Source: an uncultured Methanobrevibacter sp. (GTDB taxonomy: Archaea; Methanobacteriota; Methanobacteria; Methanobacteriales; Methanobacteriaceae). From it: a DNA stretch of 56,159 nucleotides. The DNA lies in the NCBI RefSeq assembly GCF_902788255.1, contig NZ_CADAJR010000009.1:1-56159 (forward strand), given 5' to 3'. Below the pieces are notes generated by a model that was not told the DNA's origin, ran no database searches, and saw only the letters and a list, made by a program, of their open reading frames with translations. The translations under genes were made by a program, and so were the position numbers. Shown here in pieces: positions 40,201 through 47,071 of this stretch. How positions within the stretch are numbered: position 1 is the first letter of the stretch; every line of letters begins with the position of its first letter.

Positions 40201-41520
40201 ACTTCCAGTCCAGGTTCCGCCTTCAACAGCAATATCACCAGTTCCACCAAATGGAATCGCGTTTACTGCGTCTTTTAAAGTTTCAAATACTTTAACATCT
40301 TCACCCATAGTCAAGACAAAATTAGGTTCTACAATTGTAAAAGTATTTCCAGGATATGAGTATCTTTTTTCCCATTCTTTTGTCATGTAAACTGTATAAG
40401 TTCCAGCGTCCAAGTCATCGAAAGTTGCAGGATTGAGATTATCGCAAAGTAACCTTTTATACTCTTCACCATTTAAATATAAAACAGCATAGTTTACATC
40501 ATCCTCAACCTCAGGAGATATTGTCACTGATTTGGTTACACCCTCTACATCAATATCAAGGGAACCATGTCCTTTAAATCTACAATCATTAAACACCCAA
40601 CTTCCAGGATTGTCGCTACCGTGTTCATATCCAAAATCGTTTTCATCGTCACCTACTTTATTACCTTCAAAAGTACAATTATTAAGTTCAACACTACCTG
40701 TGTTCTCACAGGAGATAGCTCCACCAGCGGATTTTGCTTTATTATTTGTGAATTGACAATTGTTGGCTACAAATGTACCTCCCCCGTACACACTTACGGC
40801 TCCACCATAACGGTCTGCATAATTATCAGTCAGTATACAATAGTTCAATGTCAATTGTCCTTTAACTTCAAAAGCACCACCATCATATGATGCTTTTCCC
40901 TTTGTGAAAGATATGTGATTGAAAGTTAATTTGGCATTAGAACCAACAATATAGAGGTAGGTATTTATTTTCTCACCACTAAAAATAACCTGATCACCTT
41001 CAAAAGGTTGTATAGTTATTGTTGCTTTCTTGTCAAAATCAATTTCGATGTCTCCATCGCTGGTTGGATCATCATCCTCGGTGTATGTACCTGCCGAAAC
41101 TTTTATTGTTCCTACTGTACTGTCACTACTTGCAATAGCATTCATGGCAGTCATCAAATCTTCGTACCATTTATCTCCTTCTACCCAGTAAAAACAGTTT
41201 GTGTCGGCTTTAAGCACATCATCGTTTGAAGCAGAAAGCACTTCTCCTTTTGCATTAGAAGCTGCTTTCACCTCTTTCTGTTTCGATACTTCATATTGAG
41301 TATCACTTGCACTAATTTCTTCAACGTCATTGACACTTTCACTCTGATAAACTGGAGTGGAATTGTCTTCTTGCTCATAAGCAATTGACGTCATTTCAAT
41401 ATCTGTATCGCTAACATCCTCAAGCAATGTTTCATTTGTATCAGCCGCTGAAATTGCACCAATACTCATGATCATTACAAGAGATATAATCAGCAATACC
41501 CCCATCTTATTTATCTTCAT
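31240..41520 (-). CDS. Giant adhesin-like protein (about 3,426 residues)
   Basis: Start at ATG 41520, with GAGGT nine bases upstream. Signal peptide MGVLLIISLVMIMSIGAISA. Six cassettes each open with the pattern F/Y-x-x-L-x-x-A-(I/V) followed by a glycine-containing IYV..G.Y strand (for example VFETLKDAVNAI, YFDTLEEAIDEA, KFDSLREAINDA) and continue as beta-helix turns (GGAIYxx, NSTFxxN). Ig-like domains lie in the middle (about 1,360-1,520) and in a row near the end (about 2,560-3,060), followed by two lysine-rich C-terminal domains. Near residue 1,540 (nt about 36,800-36,960) an acidic stretch (DDYEETGNFIYQEDEDDDD) looks like the mature N-terminus of another ALP, so the gene may be a fusion of two. 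A TetR-type site lies 35 nt upstream of the start. Confidence 0.85.
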   Translation of the reverse strand: MKINKMGVLLIISLVMIMSIGAISAADTNETLLEDVSDTDIEMTSIAYEQEDNSTPVYQSESVNDVEEISASDTQYEVSKQKEVKAASNAKGEVLSASNDDVLKADTNCFYWVEGDKWYEDLMTAMNAIASSDSTVGTIKVSAGTYTEDDDPTSDGDIEIDFDKKATITIQPFEGDQVIFSGEKINTYLYIVGSNAKLTFNHISFTKGKASYDGGAFEVKGQLTLNYCILTDNYADRYGGAVSVYGGGTFVANNCQFTNNKAKSAGGAISCENTGSVELNNCTFEGNKVGDDENDFGYEHGSDNPGSWVFNDCRFKGHGSLDIDVEGVTKSVTISPEVEDDVNYAVLYLNGEEYKRLLCDNLNPATFDDLDAGTYTVYMTKEWEKRYSYPGNTFTIVEPNFVLTMGEDVKVFETLKDAVNAIPFGGTGDIAVEGGTWTGSNNFNVDIVNKNVTISPKLDITGLAEDVIFSSDAQNYLFSVGANGQLDMEDITVIGKFIDAALKFNTALECTITDCVFNNTFNFEDGPGTPINAENSNLGLYGSTFESNGQTLLKNTIANIYDCTFDSNQGINGGAINADSSSKLNITSSEFTTNVATGEGGAIYASNLEVHDTLFMENIAEIGGAIYITDLADSLINITECVFDTNVATTYRNIYSESITRKVNLEDNEFDLNLTINVKDSVYGVEYIFDGIFDWGSNLNNNYTLLSGTIDDEDIFGDAVTIVDNKFNMSLGVLPGGSHELEMSGMYNQEDSNDYYYHHNYYPDANGNQFYLDNYPYAKILIEQAKILMRLEVNNVLLPEIPVLNVYANWDKTFTIFIGNTRYQVEVVDGKGSVQLTGLDLGNYTAIGMRSSDENFTLALNFTTFTVSKTYSNFLVLSTNVEYDTLTEAVANSGEDDTIYIKNGIYKDTGIVISNKTLDLIALEGAVFDAQGHDGNFIIVQETAEVTISGITFRGINNRNTNYGAIVNHGYLTVNSCNFTDNKITKTSFAENGGAAIFSDGESLDIDNCSFINNVAPLKASTAAVTSLGYSDVSIASSKFINNTAREGGAVHIQNLIQIEPAVASCDFEQNTAVKGSAIYVGNNSIFVSVSLSNFNKNDIKNEMGEDAELEGGVIYVNANDAEVTFNIDASNFESNSNKEVNGGVICLDGISNANIDTCTFNNNKGKMGSVILMKNPNNEKLRLFIDNSLIMNNDAKIGAIATSPKVTAFIDGCVLANNTGEYRNIYSNGFTVAHDTIFDVKNVELKALNVKYGESSIISGTADIGANIYAAANLTVAGENVTVEIKDNAFTYNTDILNPGKYHAVLNGILDYNENAYHMDSITKMFKVNSASFDLNVSVDNITYGETIKVTETLPANAIGTITYQLNGVYYTKEELESLKLDAGKYTLVALYNDEAFESTYSIIDFEVKKANPTISVADVEVGSDENITVNIETNVPSIYTIEIGDYKLITLINGSKSIDVDKTFAPGTYTIKVTSQERVNYLSGSVEATLTVNGASLGTTNNVLGQSVVTSSSGSQSPIDEIIINEENFNNLEMSSQNDLLIATNNDIIRDEDSLFDDYEETGNFIYQEDEDDDDPQYFDTLEEAIDEASLFGGIITVRGGTYKGYGFCGIDIEGELEITIRAYGDEEVIFDCEGEDYFLHLTYDTEVEWIETVPPIPVPYNTEGPTITLENITVINGYNSEGGAIELVAGTLTMTNCNFYNNTAEDYGGAICIGSMNSDQDATLIALNCTFIDNFAGEEGGAIYIEADLEQYSSATFGFCTFLDNFQGEGENRKMNYFAGPEIEEITAQYCVFNGTGEIYNVIIDKINQTVTINGTATDSFDSVILMYFDQAPLYTMYNNGSFNFYITFEEVLGGNYTVGLMNDHNFNTYLFGYKFEMINANFIISEDEVYENLTDAIDAVAENGIIYANHNYHIEENMEIEIRKSFTLKNFRDRIVIFDGNSTNWFFTVAEGCNVVFEGINFTDGSIKTNAAFENNGNLTFKNCIFTDFETEAIIYNAGFLNISGCEFSDNVINNAIVLNEGELSVDSTVFAGNIINANSVIFNNGNADVISTNFTENINYGNGGAIYSSGSLNIKDSVFRENEGINGGAVYSTGILQVINSTFEDNTANGYGGAIYNENELEVFNSTFTGDYAENDGGAIYNNNIAIVNNSTFVANTANGKGGAIYNNKTLKLTESIFGINAADEFANIYNAGDIQFSKNVFDFYDVILHIPDGEYGVPVIITGTLDPQFNMDLQLVLPGFVNHTDATVDITEGIFEYNVGVMPKGIYDVILNEIIYDSNGNIYYGEAVIDRLIVHKANVYINLTVEDIVLRDALVAAPVLKVNASQDGIIHLLFNNKFLTINITDGYGEITLESVGEGNYTVFAVREGDENYNDAVNTTTFKITDYEGNFIVNSTGHKFDSLREAINDAADEDIIYVNEGNYTGADNLNLTISGKKLTIAPLGVVVFDANSTELYFLTIDETSDVTLEDIVITGFNTDDSVIDNLGNLTVNGCTFVNNNLCEKLIGSYGNLTIVESEFYDNVLSAYLIYVASSGNLIVNESTFENNTVDNVGNLISIDFANSAKIISNEFVDNMVSGNIISVNLCNDALINSVFANNTQGNNVISADRNSNLLVENSVFTDNELSNIIFSTNNNQTISGCTFVDNTVENVVYSEDNNLSVLGSTFTANTLSGNGALNIQSNVSATVDGCVFTDNNADSYRNIYSVSSDVKITNTVFDAINVDFTVNDIDYGQNETIEGTIDIGTNLNFTVNLKVDSKTYSVNVTDNKFTHKLTRPSAGDHTVVLNTEDSNSNSYIFDKITKIFTVNQIEQLLNVTIKDINYGEKLNVTIIANKPNNVVFELNGKTYTNETLQNLILAAGDYLIVAKSSGDKNYLPATAFVHVKVHKAVPNITVSNVSVKYGEEIKVDVSVSIPDYYTVFIGDKSVSLYVNDKATFTFNGTDFKPDTHEIRAYVFETDNYTEASANATLTVNKSDAFFRLSNVVIGYGENATITVTAPVNASGNITYTIRDSEGNLVLNITQSCLEDLVVPNLKLGTYTVTGTYSGDDYYTKESRVNSSTITVIRGEPTIEIDLGNITGNTPEITVRLPVDATGNVTLLVNGQVIQVVNVTNGSAVVKVRDLKPGNNTVTVVYSGDGNYTQANKSVVIKSNASIISSDMTRGYNSGLDYTANLYDAGGSPLANTNVAIKVGTTTYTVKTDANGVLKFNKKLAVGNYGVVIINPVTGEYKLNNLKIVKRITGNKNVNIFFADGSKYKVRIVGDDGKYVGAGQVVKMRVAGKNYFVKTDKKGYATLKLRLSAKTYNIAVSYKGFATKNKVKVKSVVKPVKKTVKVKKTAKKLKIKVKLKGKKVLKKKKVYMKFKGKTYKAKTNSKGIATFKVPKKVIKKLKKGKKYTAKFTYKVKANGKTLKNIAKCKVYVRR

Positions 41521-41554
41521 TTTCAAAATACCTCGTATTTAAATAAAGTATATG

Positions 41555-41574
41555 AACAGAACGAATGTTCTGTT
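41555..41574. promoter_or_regulatory. Operator palindrome before the giant ALP
   Basis: AACAGAACGAATGTTCTGTT is a perfect 8-bp inverted repeat around GAAT, 35-54 bases upstream of the giant ALP start. Extended to 41576 it reads GAATGTTCTGTTAT, matching the site before the tetR pair at 13 of 14 bases. Confidence 0.65.
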
Positions 41575-42081
41575 ATCTGAATGCGTTTTAGACATCATAT
41601 ATCCTTTATTATGATATAATCTTTATTTTTAACTAATATATATGAATTACTATCCAAAGTCAACTGTATAGCTAAAAAAATTTTGCAATTTTTTATATTT
41701 TTAACACAACATATATAAAAAAGACCAAATATAATTAAAAAAAAGGTATAAAATTAGAAAAATTAAAAATAAAATTAAATATATATAAAAAAATTTATTA
41801 GATGAATTATATACAAAAAACAATGCAAAAACATAGTTATTTCAACAGCCAAAATCTGAAAAATACATAATTCATTCCAAAAAAATTGAAGCAATCCTTC
41901 AATTTAAGTTGAAATCAAAATTCGACTAATTTTATTGTATAATTTTTCAAATATATATTTAGCCATATCTGCTTTTTTCTTGATTTATAAACTTTTTGTT
42001 GTTTTAATGAGAAAAACCAAGAATTTAATTAGTATTTTTCAATATAGCTGAACTTCCACCATTCATATCAATTTTTATTAT
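41575..42081. other. AT-rich spacer between the giant ALP and tetR genes
   Basis: About 500 bases at very low GC. It carries the promoter of the giant ALP at its left end (TTATATCATAAT on the minus strand near 41,610). A small TTGAAG/CTTCAA hairpin lies near 41,890. No gene or clear RNA seen. Confidence 0.4.
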
Positions 42082-42097
42082 AACAGAACGTTCGTTA
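42080..42097. promoter_or_regulatory. Operator before the tandem tetR genes
   Basis: ATAACAGAACGTTCGTTA contains the perfect core GAACGTTC. It lies about 43 bases before the first tetR start and has the same orientation relative to its gene as the site before the giant ALP, which suggests autoregulation plus control of the adhesin. Confidence 0.6.
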
Positions 42098-42139
42098 TCC
42101 ACATTATTTAATAAGTAAAAAAAATAAACTATTATATGT

Positions 42140-42748
42140 ATGAACACAAAAGAATTAATTTTAGAAACGACTTTAAAATTAATGATAGAAAATCATGACT
42201 CAATTATTTCAATTAGACAAATTAGTAACGCATCAGGAATTGCTATCGGTGGAATATACCACCATTTTTCAAATAAAGAAGAGATATATAATGAAATTAT
42301 TGAAAAATATTATATAAACTATTATAAATTTGATATTGACCAACTAAGGCAGATAAAGGGAAATGCAAAAGAGAAAATCCACAATGTCATGGCTGAAATT
42401 TTCAAGCAAAAAGAAACCGGAATCCCCATTGAATCGATTGATGATGAAATAGACTACAGATCCGTATTGCTGGTTTTGAGTGGAAATGGATTTGCTTATG
42501 AAAAAACTATGGAGCTTAGCCAAAGTCTCATAAAAGAATCAAGGGAATTTTTAACAGAAATTATTAGGGAAGGTCAAGAAAATAGGGAAATCCGCCAGGA
42601 CTTCTCAGCCGAAGACATTGCAGAATCATTAATTATCATGTATATGGGAATTCAATATAGATGGGAAGTACATTTAATTGAGGATATGACCCCTACCTTT
42701 GAAGATAATTTTAATTTGGAATGGGAAAAGATAAGATTCAGAGAATAA
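42140..42748 (+). CDS. TetR/AcrR-family transcriptional regulator 1
   Basis: 202 residues. The N-terminal helix-turn-helix (about 20-45) has the family form ISIRQISNASGIAIGGIYHHF followed by SNKEEIYNEIIEKY; the rest is the all-helical ligand/dimer domain. No ribosome binding site is obvious before ATG, so the transcript may be leaderless or short-leadered. A tandem paralog follows 24 nt later (both begin MNTKxxILExTLKL and share IRQDF...E.IVESL.xxYMGIQY). The ligand is unknown. The upstream palindrome and the similar one at the giant ALP suggest one or both proteins repress themselves and the ALP. Confidence 0.85.
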   Translation: MNTKELILETTLKLMIENHDSIISIRQISNASGIAIGGIYHHFSNKEEIYNEIIEKYYINYYKFDIDQLRQIKGNAKEKIHNVMAEIFKQKETGIPIESIDDEIDYRSVLLVLSGNGFAYEKTMELSQSLIKESREFLTEIIREGQENREIRQDFSAEDIAESLIIMYMGIQYRWEVHLIEDMTPTFEDNFNLEWEKIRFRE

Positions 42749-42772
42749 TTAATTAACATGAAAAGTGGTTAT

Positions 42773-43375
42773 ATGAATACTAAAGACATGATTCTTGAAA
42801 AAACGCTGAAATTAATATTGGATAAAGGGACAATTGATATTTCAATTAGTGAAATCCGAAATTGTACCGGACTGACAACCGGCGGCATTTATTATCATTT
42901 TTCAGATAAAAGCGACATATTTGAAGAAATTTTACAAAAGTATATGGTGGATTACATTAAAGTCGATTTTGATAAAATCATCCTTGAAGGCTCATCAAAG
43001 AACAGAATCCATGATACACTGTTTCATATTTTACACCACTACATAAATGGCGTGGAAATTGAAAGCATCAACGAAAAAATCAATTACAGCAGCATAGTAC
43101 TTCTTTTAACCTCAGTGGGATATGCCCATGATAGAGTTAATCAGATAATTTCACAGACAGGAAACGATGTTAAAATGTTTTTAACCGACCTTGTCGAAGA
43201 GGGCAAAAGGCAAAATGAAATCAGACAGGACTTCCCAACTGAAAACATTGTGGAATCATTGTATACCCTGTATATGGGAATTCAATATCACTGGTTAGCT
43301 TTCCCGGATTATGATGTTGAATTGATGTTTGAGAAAAACTTTGAAATGACTTGGCAGGTCATCGAATGCCAATGA
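42773..43375 (+). CDS. TetR/AcrR-family transcriptional regulator 2
   Basis: 200 residues from ATG 42773, chosen over 42758 because it aligns with the start of paralog 1 and has GTGGT upstream. Helix-turn-helix ISISEIRNCTGLTTGGIYYHF, then SDKSDIFEEILQKY. It shares the YMGIQYHW end motif with its neighbour. The pair probably arose by duplication; the divergence of the recognition helix (TTGG against AIGG) and of the ligand domain suggests they now sense different signals or form a heterodimer. Cotranscribed with paralog 1. Converges with a membrane-protein gene across a short hairpin. Confidence 0.85.
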   Translation: MNTKDMILEKTLKLILDKGTIDISISEIRNCTGLTTGGIYYHFSDKSDIFEEILQKYMVDYIKVDFDKIILEGSSKNRIHDTLFHILHHYINGVEIESINEKINYSSIVLLLTSVGYAHDRVNQIISQTGNDVKMFLTDLVEEGKRQNEIRQDFPTENIVESLYTLYMGIQYHWLAFPDYDVELMFEKNFEMTWQVIECQ

Positions 43376-43416
43376 AACTGTTTTTCCCACTCTCTTATTT
43401 TTAAAGAAATATTTAT

Positions 43417-43438
43417 TTCTCCTTTAGAAAAAGGAGAA
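43417..43438. terminator. Bidirectional hairpin between convergent genes
   Basis: TTCTCCTTT pairs with AAAGGAGAA around a four-base loop, between the second tetR gene and the membrane-protein gene. T-rich sequence follows on the minus strand only loosely. Confidence 0.4.
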
Positions 43439-43453
43439 AATTAACAAAATAAT

Positions 43454-43981
43454 TTAATTGAATTTTTCAAAAACGATACCTGCTCCCACATAGGATATCT
43501 CAAACAGGATAAAGCAGACAAATATCCAGATATCAAATACGCCGCAAAGGGCAAGCAGTAACACTACAACCTTCATCACAAAGCGGTATTCAAAAAATAA
43601 ATTTAAAAACCTGTCATCGGTCTTTTTTGGAATTAGCTCATGACCTATTTCATCACTTATCATACCTAAAATACAAATCAGCAGAATAACCAATCCCAAG
43701 TTAGGAATTCCCGCAATCAGAAGTATTGCTAAAAAAACAATCAGAGTGATTATATGATGAAGCCCGTCCACCTTTAAAACTATGAGATTGCCTATCAGTA
43801 TGGAAATGAAAAGGTATGCCGCTTCGCTACTGTAAATTGAAGCCAAAGCAGATGCAATAGCGCATATGATTCCCAACAGTGCTGAAAAAGTCAACTCATG
43901 GTTTACATCATACAGATCATCGGAATATTTCATGAAAAATCCGGAAATAATAAAAAGAATACCAAGAACAATATAATTCAT
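43454..43981 (-). CDS. Integral membrane protein, function unknown
   Basis: 175 residues with about five or six membrane segments (VLGILFIISGFFM, LLGIICAIASALASIY, AAYLFISILIGNLIVL, IITLIVFLAILLIAG, LGLVILLICILGMI, FVMKVVVLLLALCGVFDIWI). Between segments lies a charged loop (SDEIGHELIPKKTDDRF). No family recognised with confidence. GGATGTGATT precedes ATG. It starts 21 nt after pdaD and is probably cotranscribed with it, but I see no direct functional link to arginine decarboxylation. Confidence 0.7.
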   Translation of the reverse strand: MNYIVLGILFIISGFFMKYSDDLYDVNHELTFSALLGIICAIASALASIYSSEAAYLFISILIGNLIVLKVDGLHHIITLIVFLAILLIAGIPNLGLVILLICILGMISDEIGHELIPKKTDDRFLNLFFEYRFVMKVVVLLLALCGVFDIWIFVCFILFEISYVGAGIVFEKFN

Positions 43982-44002
43982 CCAATCACATCCATTAAAA
44001 CA

Positions 44003-44467
44003 TTAGGGATTTTCTACAATGTCGTCATTCAGATAAACAACTGATGCGACACAAGATGCGATGTTTTTAACCTGAGTAGTGCAAGGTTCAACAATCAGAT
44101 TCTTAATTTCGACATTCCTTTTTTCCATCATGTATCTGACCATATATTCTGCTTCTTCAATCAGGTCTTTTGAATCCTTATTTATTCCACTAGTTTCAAC
44201 AACACAACCCAATTCATCTCCGATAGCAACAGCCACAACCACAGTTAGAACATCTCCGGGATTGTCTGATGTAAGTTCTGACAATACACAGTTTACCATT
44301 GACCCTGCCTTAAGTTTTGGCAAATCACATATCTCGGCATTGCCTGCAAGCATGCTGGACACTTTAATCAGGTTCACGTCCCCTATTCCGGCATCGCTCA
44401 AAGCATTGTCAAAAGCATTTAATTTTGTTGGTCCTTCATCTTTTCCAGATACAATCGCTATTCTCAT
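44003..44467 (-). CDS. pdaD: Pyruvoyl-dependent arginine decarboxylase
   Basis: Converts arginine to agmatine, the first step of archaeal polyamine (and agmatidine) synthesis, with a pyruvoyl group made by self-cleavage. The 154-residue proenzyme has the VSSM sequence (Ser38-Ser39), the expected cleavage site, followed by ML and later GSMVNCVLSELTS, GDELGCVVETSG and CTTQVKNIASCVASVVYLND, all typical of the family. Length is normal. GTGAT precedes ATG. First gene of a two-gene unit with the membrane protein downstream. Confidence 0.9.
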   Translation of the reverse strand: MRIAIVSGKDEGPTKLNAFDNALSDAGIGDVNLIKVSSMLAGNAEICDLPKLKAGSMVNCVLSELTSDNPGDVLTVVVAVAIGDELGCVVETSGINKDSKDLIEEAEYMVRYMMEKRNVEIKNLIVEPCTTQVKNIASCVASVVYLNDDIVENP

Positions 44468-44779
44468 TTTATCACTTATTATTAACTCTCCAAATAATTT
44501 TAAATAATATTCAGTTTTTTAAGTTTAAAATTTCTAATTATTCTTTATTTTTAATTTAAAAGAATAAAATCAATATATTAACTGAAACAATATATCAATA
44601 TATTTAATATTAAAATAAAAGTTACATTTTAATGTATGAAGTTAAAATAATATAAACTTATCCACCATATTTAAAAATGATTAATTTCCATCAATTAATA
44701 ATTATCCATAATCGGCAGATATTAGGGCAATATCCTCAGTTATAAAAATAAAAAAAAGAGTAAAAAAAAGGAAGAAAAA
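44468..44779. other. Intergenic spacer upstream of pdaD
   Basis: About 310 very AT-rich bases holding the promoter of pdaD and the terminal region of the aEF1B operon (A-rich on the plus strand at 44746-44775, so U-rich in the transcript). A small GATATT/AATATC hairpin lies near 44719-44735. Nothing else seen. Confidence 0.4.
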
Positions 44780-45049
44780 TTACATTAATCTTCCGACACC
44801 AGTAATTTCAATACTGGCTACACCAGGAATGTCTGAAACCATTGCTTCAACAGGTTCAGATCCACCTTCACCATCATCGGTGATGAAACTTAAGATAATA
44901 GCCACTAAACCAAATGCAATTGGTTCTTCAGCAATTTCGTGGATTTCTGCGCCTTCTGGCATTGAATTTTTAATAGTTTCTTTGATAGCTTCTAAGTCTT
45001 CTTCTGGACTGTCTGGCATAATTTTCATTGTAGTTAAAACTTCACCCAT
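44780..45049 (-). CDS. ef1b: Translation elongation factor aEF1B
   Basis: Guanine-nucleotide exchange factor for aEF1A. 89 residues from ATG 45049, selected because GGAGG precedes it; a longer start at 45067 adds six residues. The family pattern is complete: VLTTMKIMPDSPEEDLE, IKNSMP, EEPIAFGLVAIILSF, and the end VEAMVSDIPGVASIEITGVGR. Last gene of a likely operon mfnE, zinc-ribbon, ef1b, the same order of small zinc protein and aEF1B seen in many archaea. Confidence 0.9.
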   Translation of the reverse strand: MGEVLTTMKIMPDSPEEDLEAIKETIKNSMPEGAEIHEIAEEPIAFGLVAIILSFITDDGEGGSEPVEAMVSDIPGVASIEITGVGRLM

Positions 45050-45069
45050 TCTAATTCCTCCATTCAAGT

Positions 45070-45231
45070 TTATGGTCCTTCAAAACCACATTCACATTTG
45101 TAACCGTGACCGAAAGTACGGCATTTTTCACATCTTGCAATTTTTGCTCCACATTCTGGACATTCGAATTCAACGAAAGTTCCAGTTAATGGAATTTCTT
45201 GTTTACAACTTACACATTCTACTTTTTTCAT
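45070..45231 (-). CDS. Small zinc-ribbon protein
   Basis: A 53-residue protein starting [15 protein letters not shown]. It has ten cysteines, in CxxC pairs VSCK...ECPECG, RCEKC and CECGF with a nearby His (FGHGY), giving two zinc ribbons. Its start lies one base from the stop of mfnE, with GGTGAT upstream, and it ends 20 nt before aEF1B. It matches the archaeal HVO_2753-like family that travels with aEF1B; the function is not established, though the neighbour suggests a translation-linked role. Confidence 0.85.
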   Translation of the reverse strand: MKKVECVSCKQEIPLTGTFVEFECPECGAKIARCEKCRTFGHGYKCECGFEGP

Positions 45232-45232
45232 T

Positions 45233-45901
45233 CTAATCACCTGTTATTTGTGTGTAATCGAAGTTATAATCATTTATATTATCATCTATTAAAGATAAAA
45301 CCCTTTCAGGGTACTTCCCATTCACAACATAACAATTAGTCCCATACCTTAATAAAAGAGACGGTAACATTACATCAATCGACGACTCCTGAAAAGTTAG
45401 TAATGTTTTTGCATCGATTTTACTTATGAATGTTGAACCTGGCTCTTTCGGTTCTTGGGTATATATACCATTTACATTTGTTACTATTAAAAGGTTTGCA
45501 TTCAGGAGGTGCGCAACATATGCCGAAATCGAATCAGAGGTCACATCCCAACTGCATTCGAATGGATCATTTTCCCTTAAAAACTGAGAAACAACAAATA
45601 TGGGAGTGAAACCCTCATCTGAAATTTTTTCAACATCCTCAATCGAATATGAGAGCTTGCATGAGTCAACCTTATCGCAAACGAGTTTGGCGATTATATC
45701 CATGCAATCGATGGCCGTCCAGTGATTGGCTTCGTCTGAAAAGTTGATCTCATCATCATATCTGCGAATAAGATTGGCGAATTCCCCTCCTCCGAAAATA
45801 ATCACCGAATTTGTGTTTTCTAGACGTTTTGCAAGTTCAATTGCATATTTTGGAAATAGGCTTCCCCCAATCTTTACAACCTGTTTTATGATAATAATCA
45901 C
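45233..45901 (-). CDS. mfnE: Methanofuran biosynthesis kinase, amino-acid-kinase family
   Basis: MfnE phosphorylates the aminomethylfuran phosphate intermediate on the way to methanofuran. The 222-residue protein opens with [13 protein letters not shown] (ATP loop), has [29 protein letters not shown] and [20 protein letters not shown], then TNVNGIYTQ, all matching the family. The only ordinary start is GTG 45901, within GGTGTGAT; the true start may be a few codons later. Followed by the zinc-ribbon gene with one base between. An older annotation for such proteins is glutamate kinase-like, which the substrate region does not support. Confidence 0.75.
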   Translation of the reverse strand: MIIIIKQVVKIGGSLFPKYAIELAKRLENTNSVIIFGGGEFANLIRRYDDEINFSDEANHWTAIDCMDIIAKLVCDKVDSCKLSYSIEDVEKISDEGFTPIFVVSQFLRENDPFECSWDVTSDSISAYVAHLLNANLLIVTNVNGIYTQEPKEPGSTFISKIDAKTLLTFQESSIDVMLPSLLLRYGTNCYVVNGKYPERVLSLIDDNINDYNFDYTQITGD

Positions 45902-45945
45902 ACCACTGTTTAATTAAAATAACGATTCATTAAATGATAGTTTAA

Positions 45946-46284
45946 CTATAAAAGTTTTAAATCCCCAGTCACTTCGTCAAGGATTTCATCTTCATCAGGT
46001 CCCAACGCCAAAACTGTAACGCTTGATGTAGGTATCTGTGTCCTTCCGGCATCAACTACCAAATAATTGGCAATGCCCTTTTCATCAGCCAGTTTTTTAA
46101 GAGCTGTAAGCTCCTCCAATGTCTTTACCTTTAAAACCACCTTGGCATATGCCTCATTTTCCCATTTTCTGATCTTGTCAGCAGGTGATTTCTTATATGC
46201 ACCTATTGCACCATGGCAGCACTGAGCCGCAATCTTTCCCTTGCGCATCTTCAAATCAGTTCTAACTATCATTACCTGTTTCAT
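45946..46284 (-). CDS. pth2: Peptidyl-tRNA hydrolase, Pth2 type
   Basis: Releases peptidyl groups from tRNA dropped by ribosomes. 112 residues, normal for archaeal Pth2: KQVMIVRTDLKMRKGKIAAQ (catalytic region with conserved Lys residues), CCHGAIGAYKK, and the C-terminal TQIPTSSVTVLALGPDE. Same strand as the mfnE unit, 44 nt upstream of it, so possibly cotranscribed. Confidence 0.92.
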   Translation of the reverse strand: MKQVMIVRTDLKMRKGKIAAQCCHGAIGAYKKSPADKIRKWENEAYAKVVLKVKTLEELTALKKLADEKGIANYLVVDAGRTQIPTSSVTVLALGPDEDEILDEVTGDLKLL

Positions 46285-46345
46285 AATATCCCAAAAAATT
46301 GTTTAAAAAAATAATTTAAGGCATCTGCAATGCAGATTACCTTAT

Positions 46346-46897
46346 CTATAATTTAAAGTATATCACAACAATTGCCGCAATAACAATGAATACTGCCACT
46401 ACCATCCAGAGAACTCCAAACAACGGATTGCTGTTATCTTGAGTAGGAACTGAGAGATTGGTATTATTAGCAGTATGGTTTGTCACATTAGCGGTTTGAT
46501 TTGCAGTTGTGTTTACAGGTGTGTCAGCTGAGACAGTATCCCCGCTTGAATATCCGGATGAACTGGAAGTGTATGTAGGAGTTGAAGAGTAAGAACTTGA
46601 GCTGTATCCACTATTTGAAGAAGATCCAGAATTACTGGATTGAGAGCCCGAACTTGAGCTTGAACTGCTGCTCTTTGAGGTATCATCACCAGTTGAACTT
46701 TTCTGATCACTACTTCCGGAATCTGGAGTTTTAGAACCTCCACTGTCACTGCTTCCGGAATCAGAAGAGTCAGAACTTCCACCATCAGAACCTGAATCTG
46801 AACTTCCACTGTCACTAGCTTCAGCGAAAACACATCCGCATGCAGACATTACAATAATCAATGCCAAAACTATACTTAAAATTTTATTAATTTTCAT
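46346..46897 (-). CDS. Ser-rich secreted protein with membrane anchor
   Basis: 183 residues. Signal peptide (KILSIVLALIIVMSACGCVF), then a low-complexity Ser/Gly/Asp stretch (SDSGSSDSG repeats, about 28-125), a Thr/Asn region with several N-x-T sites (NTTANQTANVTNHTANNT), and a membrane helix at the end (FGVLWMVVAVFIVIAAIVVI). It resembles a stalk or mucin-like glycosylated spacer. Cys residues at SACGC could suggest a lipid-type cut, but archaeal use is uncertain. GGTGG precedes ATG. Divergent from the abce1 gene. Confidence 0.75.
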   Translation of the reverse strand: MKINKILSIVLALIIVMSACGCVFAEASDSGSSDSGSDGGSSDSSDSGSSDSGGSKTPDSGSSDQKSSTGDDTSKSSSSSSSSGSQSSNSGSSSNSGYSSSSYSSTPTYTSSSSGYSSGDTVSADTPVNTTANQTANVTNHTANNTNLSVPTQDNSNPLFGVLWMVVAVFIVIAAIVVIYFKL

Positions 46898-47071
46898 AAA
46901 ACCACCTATTGTATCAAATTTAAAAGTGACTTTTGATGTTTAACAATTTAATGTTTCTTATTTAAATAATTAATTAAGAATTGTCAGATATTTTTTAATG
47001 AAAATATTGCAATACTTTAATTAAATAGTTTTTACATAATTATTAATGATTATATTTTTAAGGAGATTATA

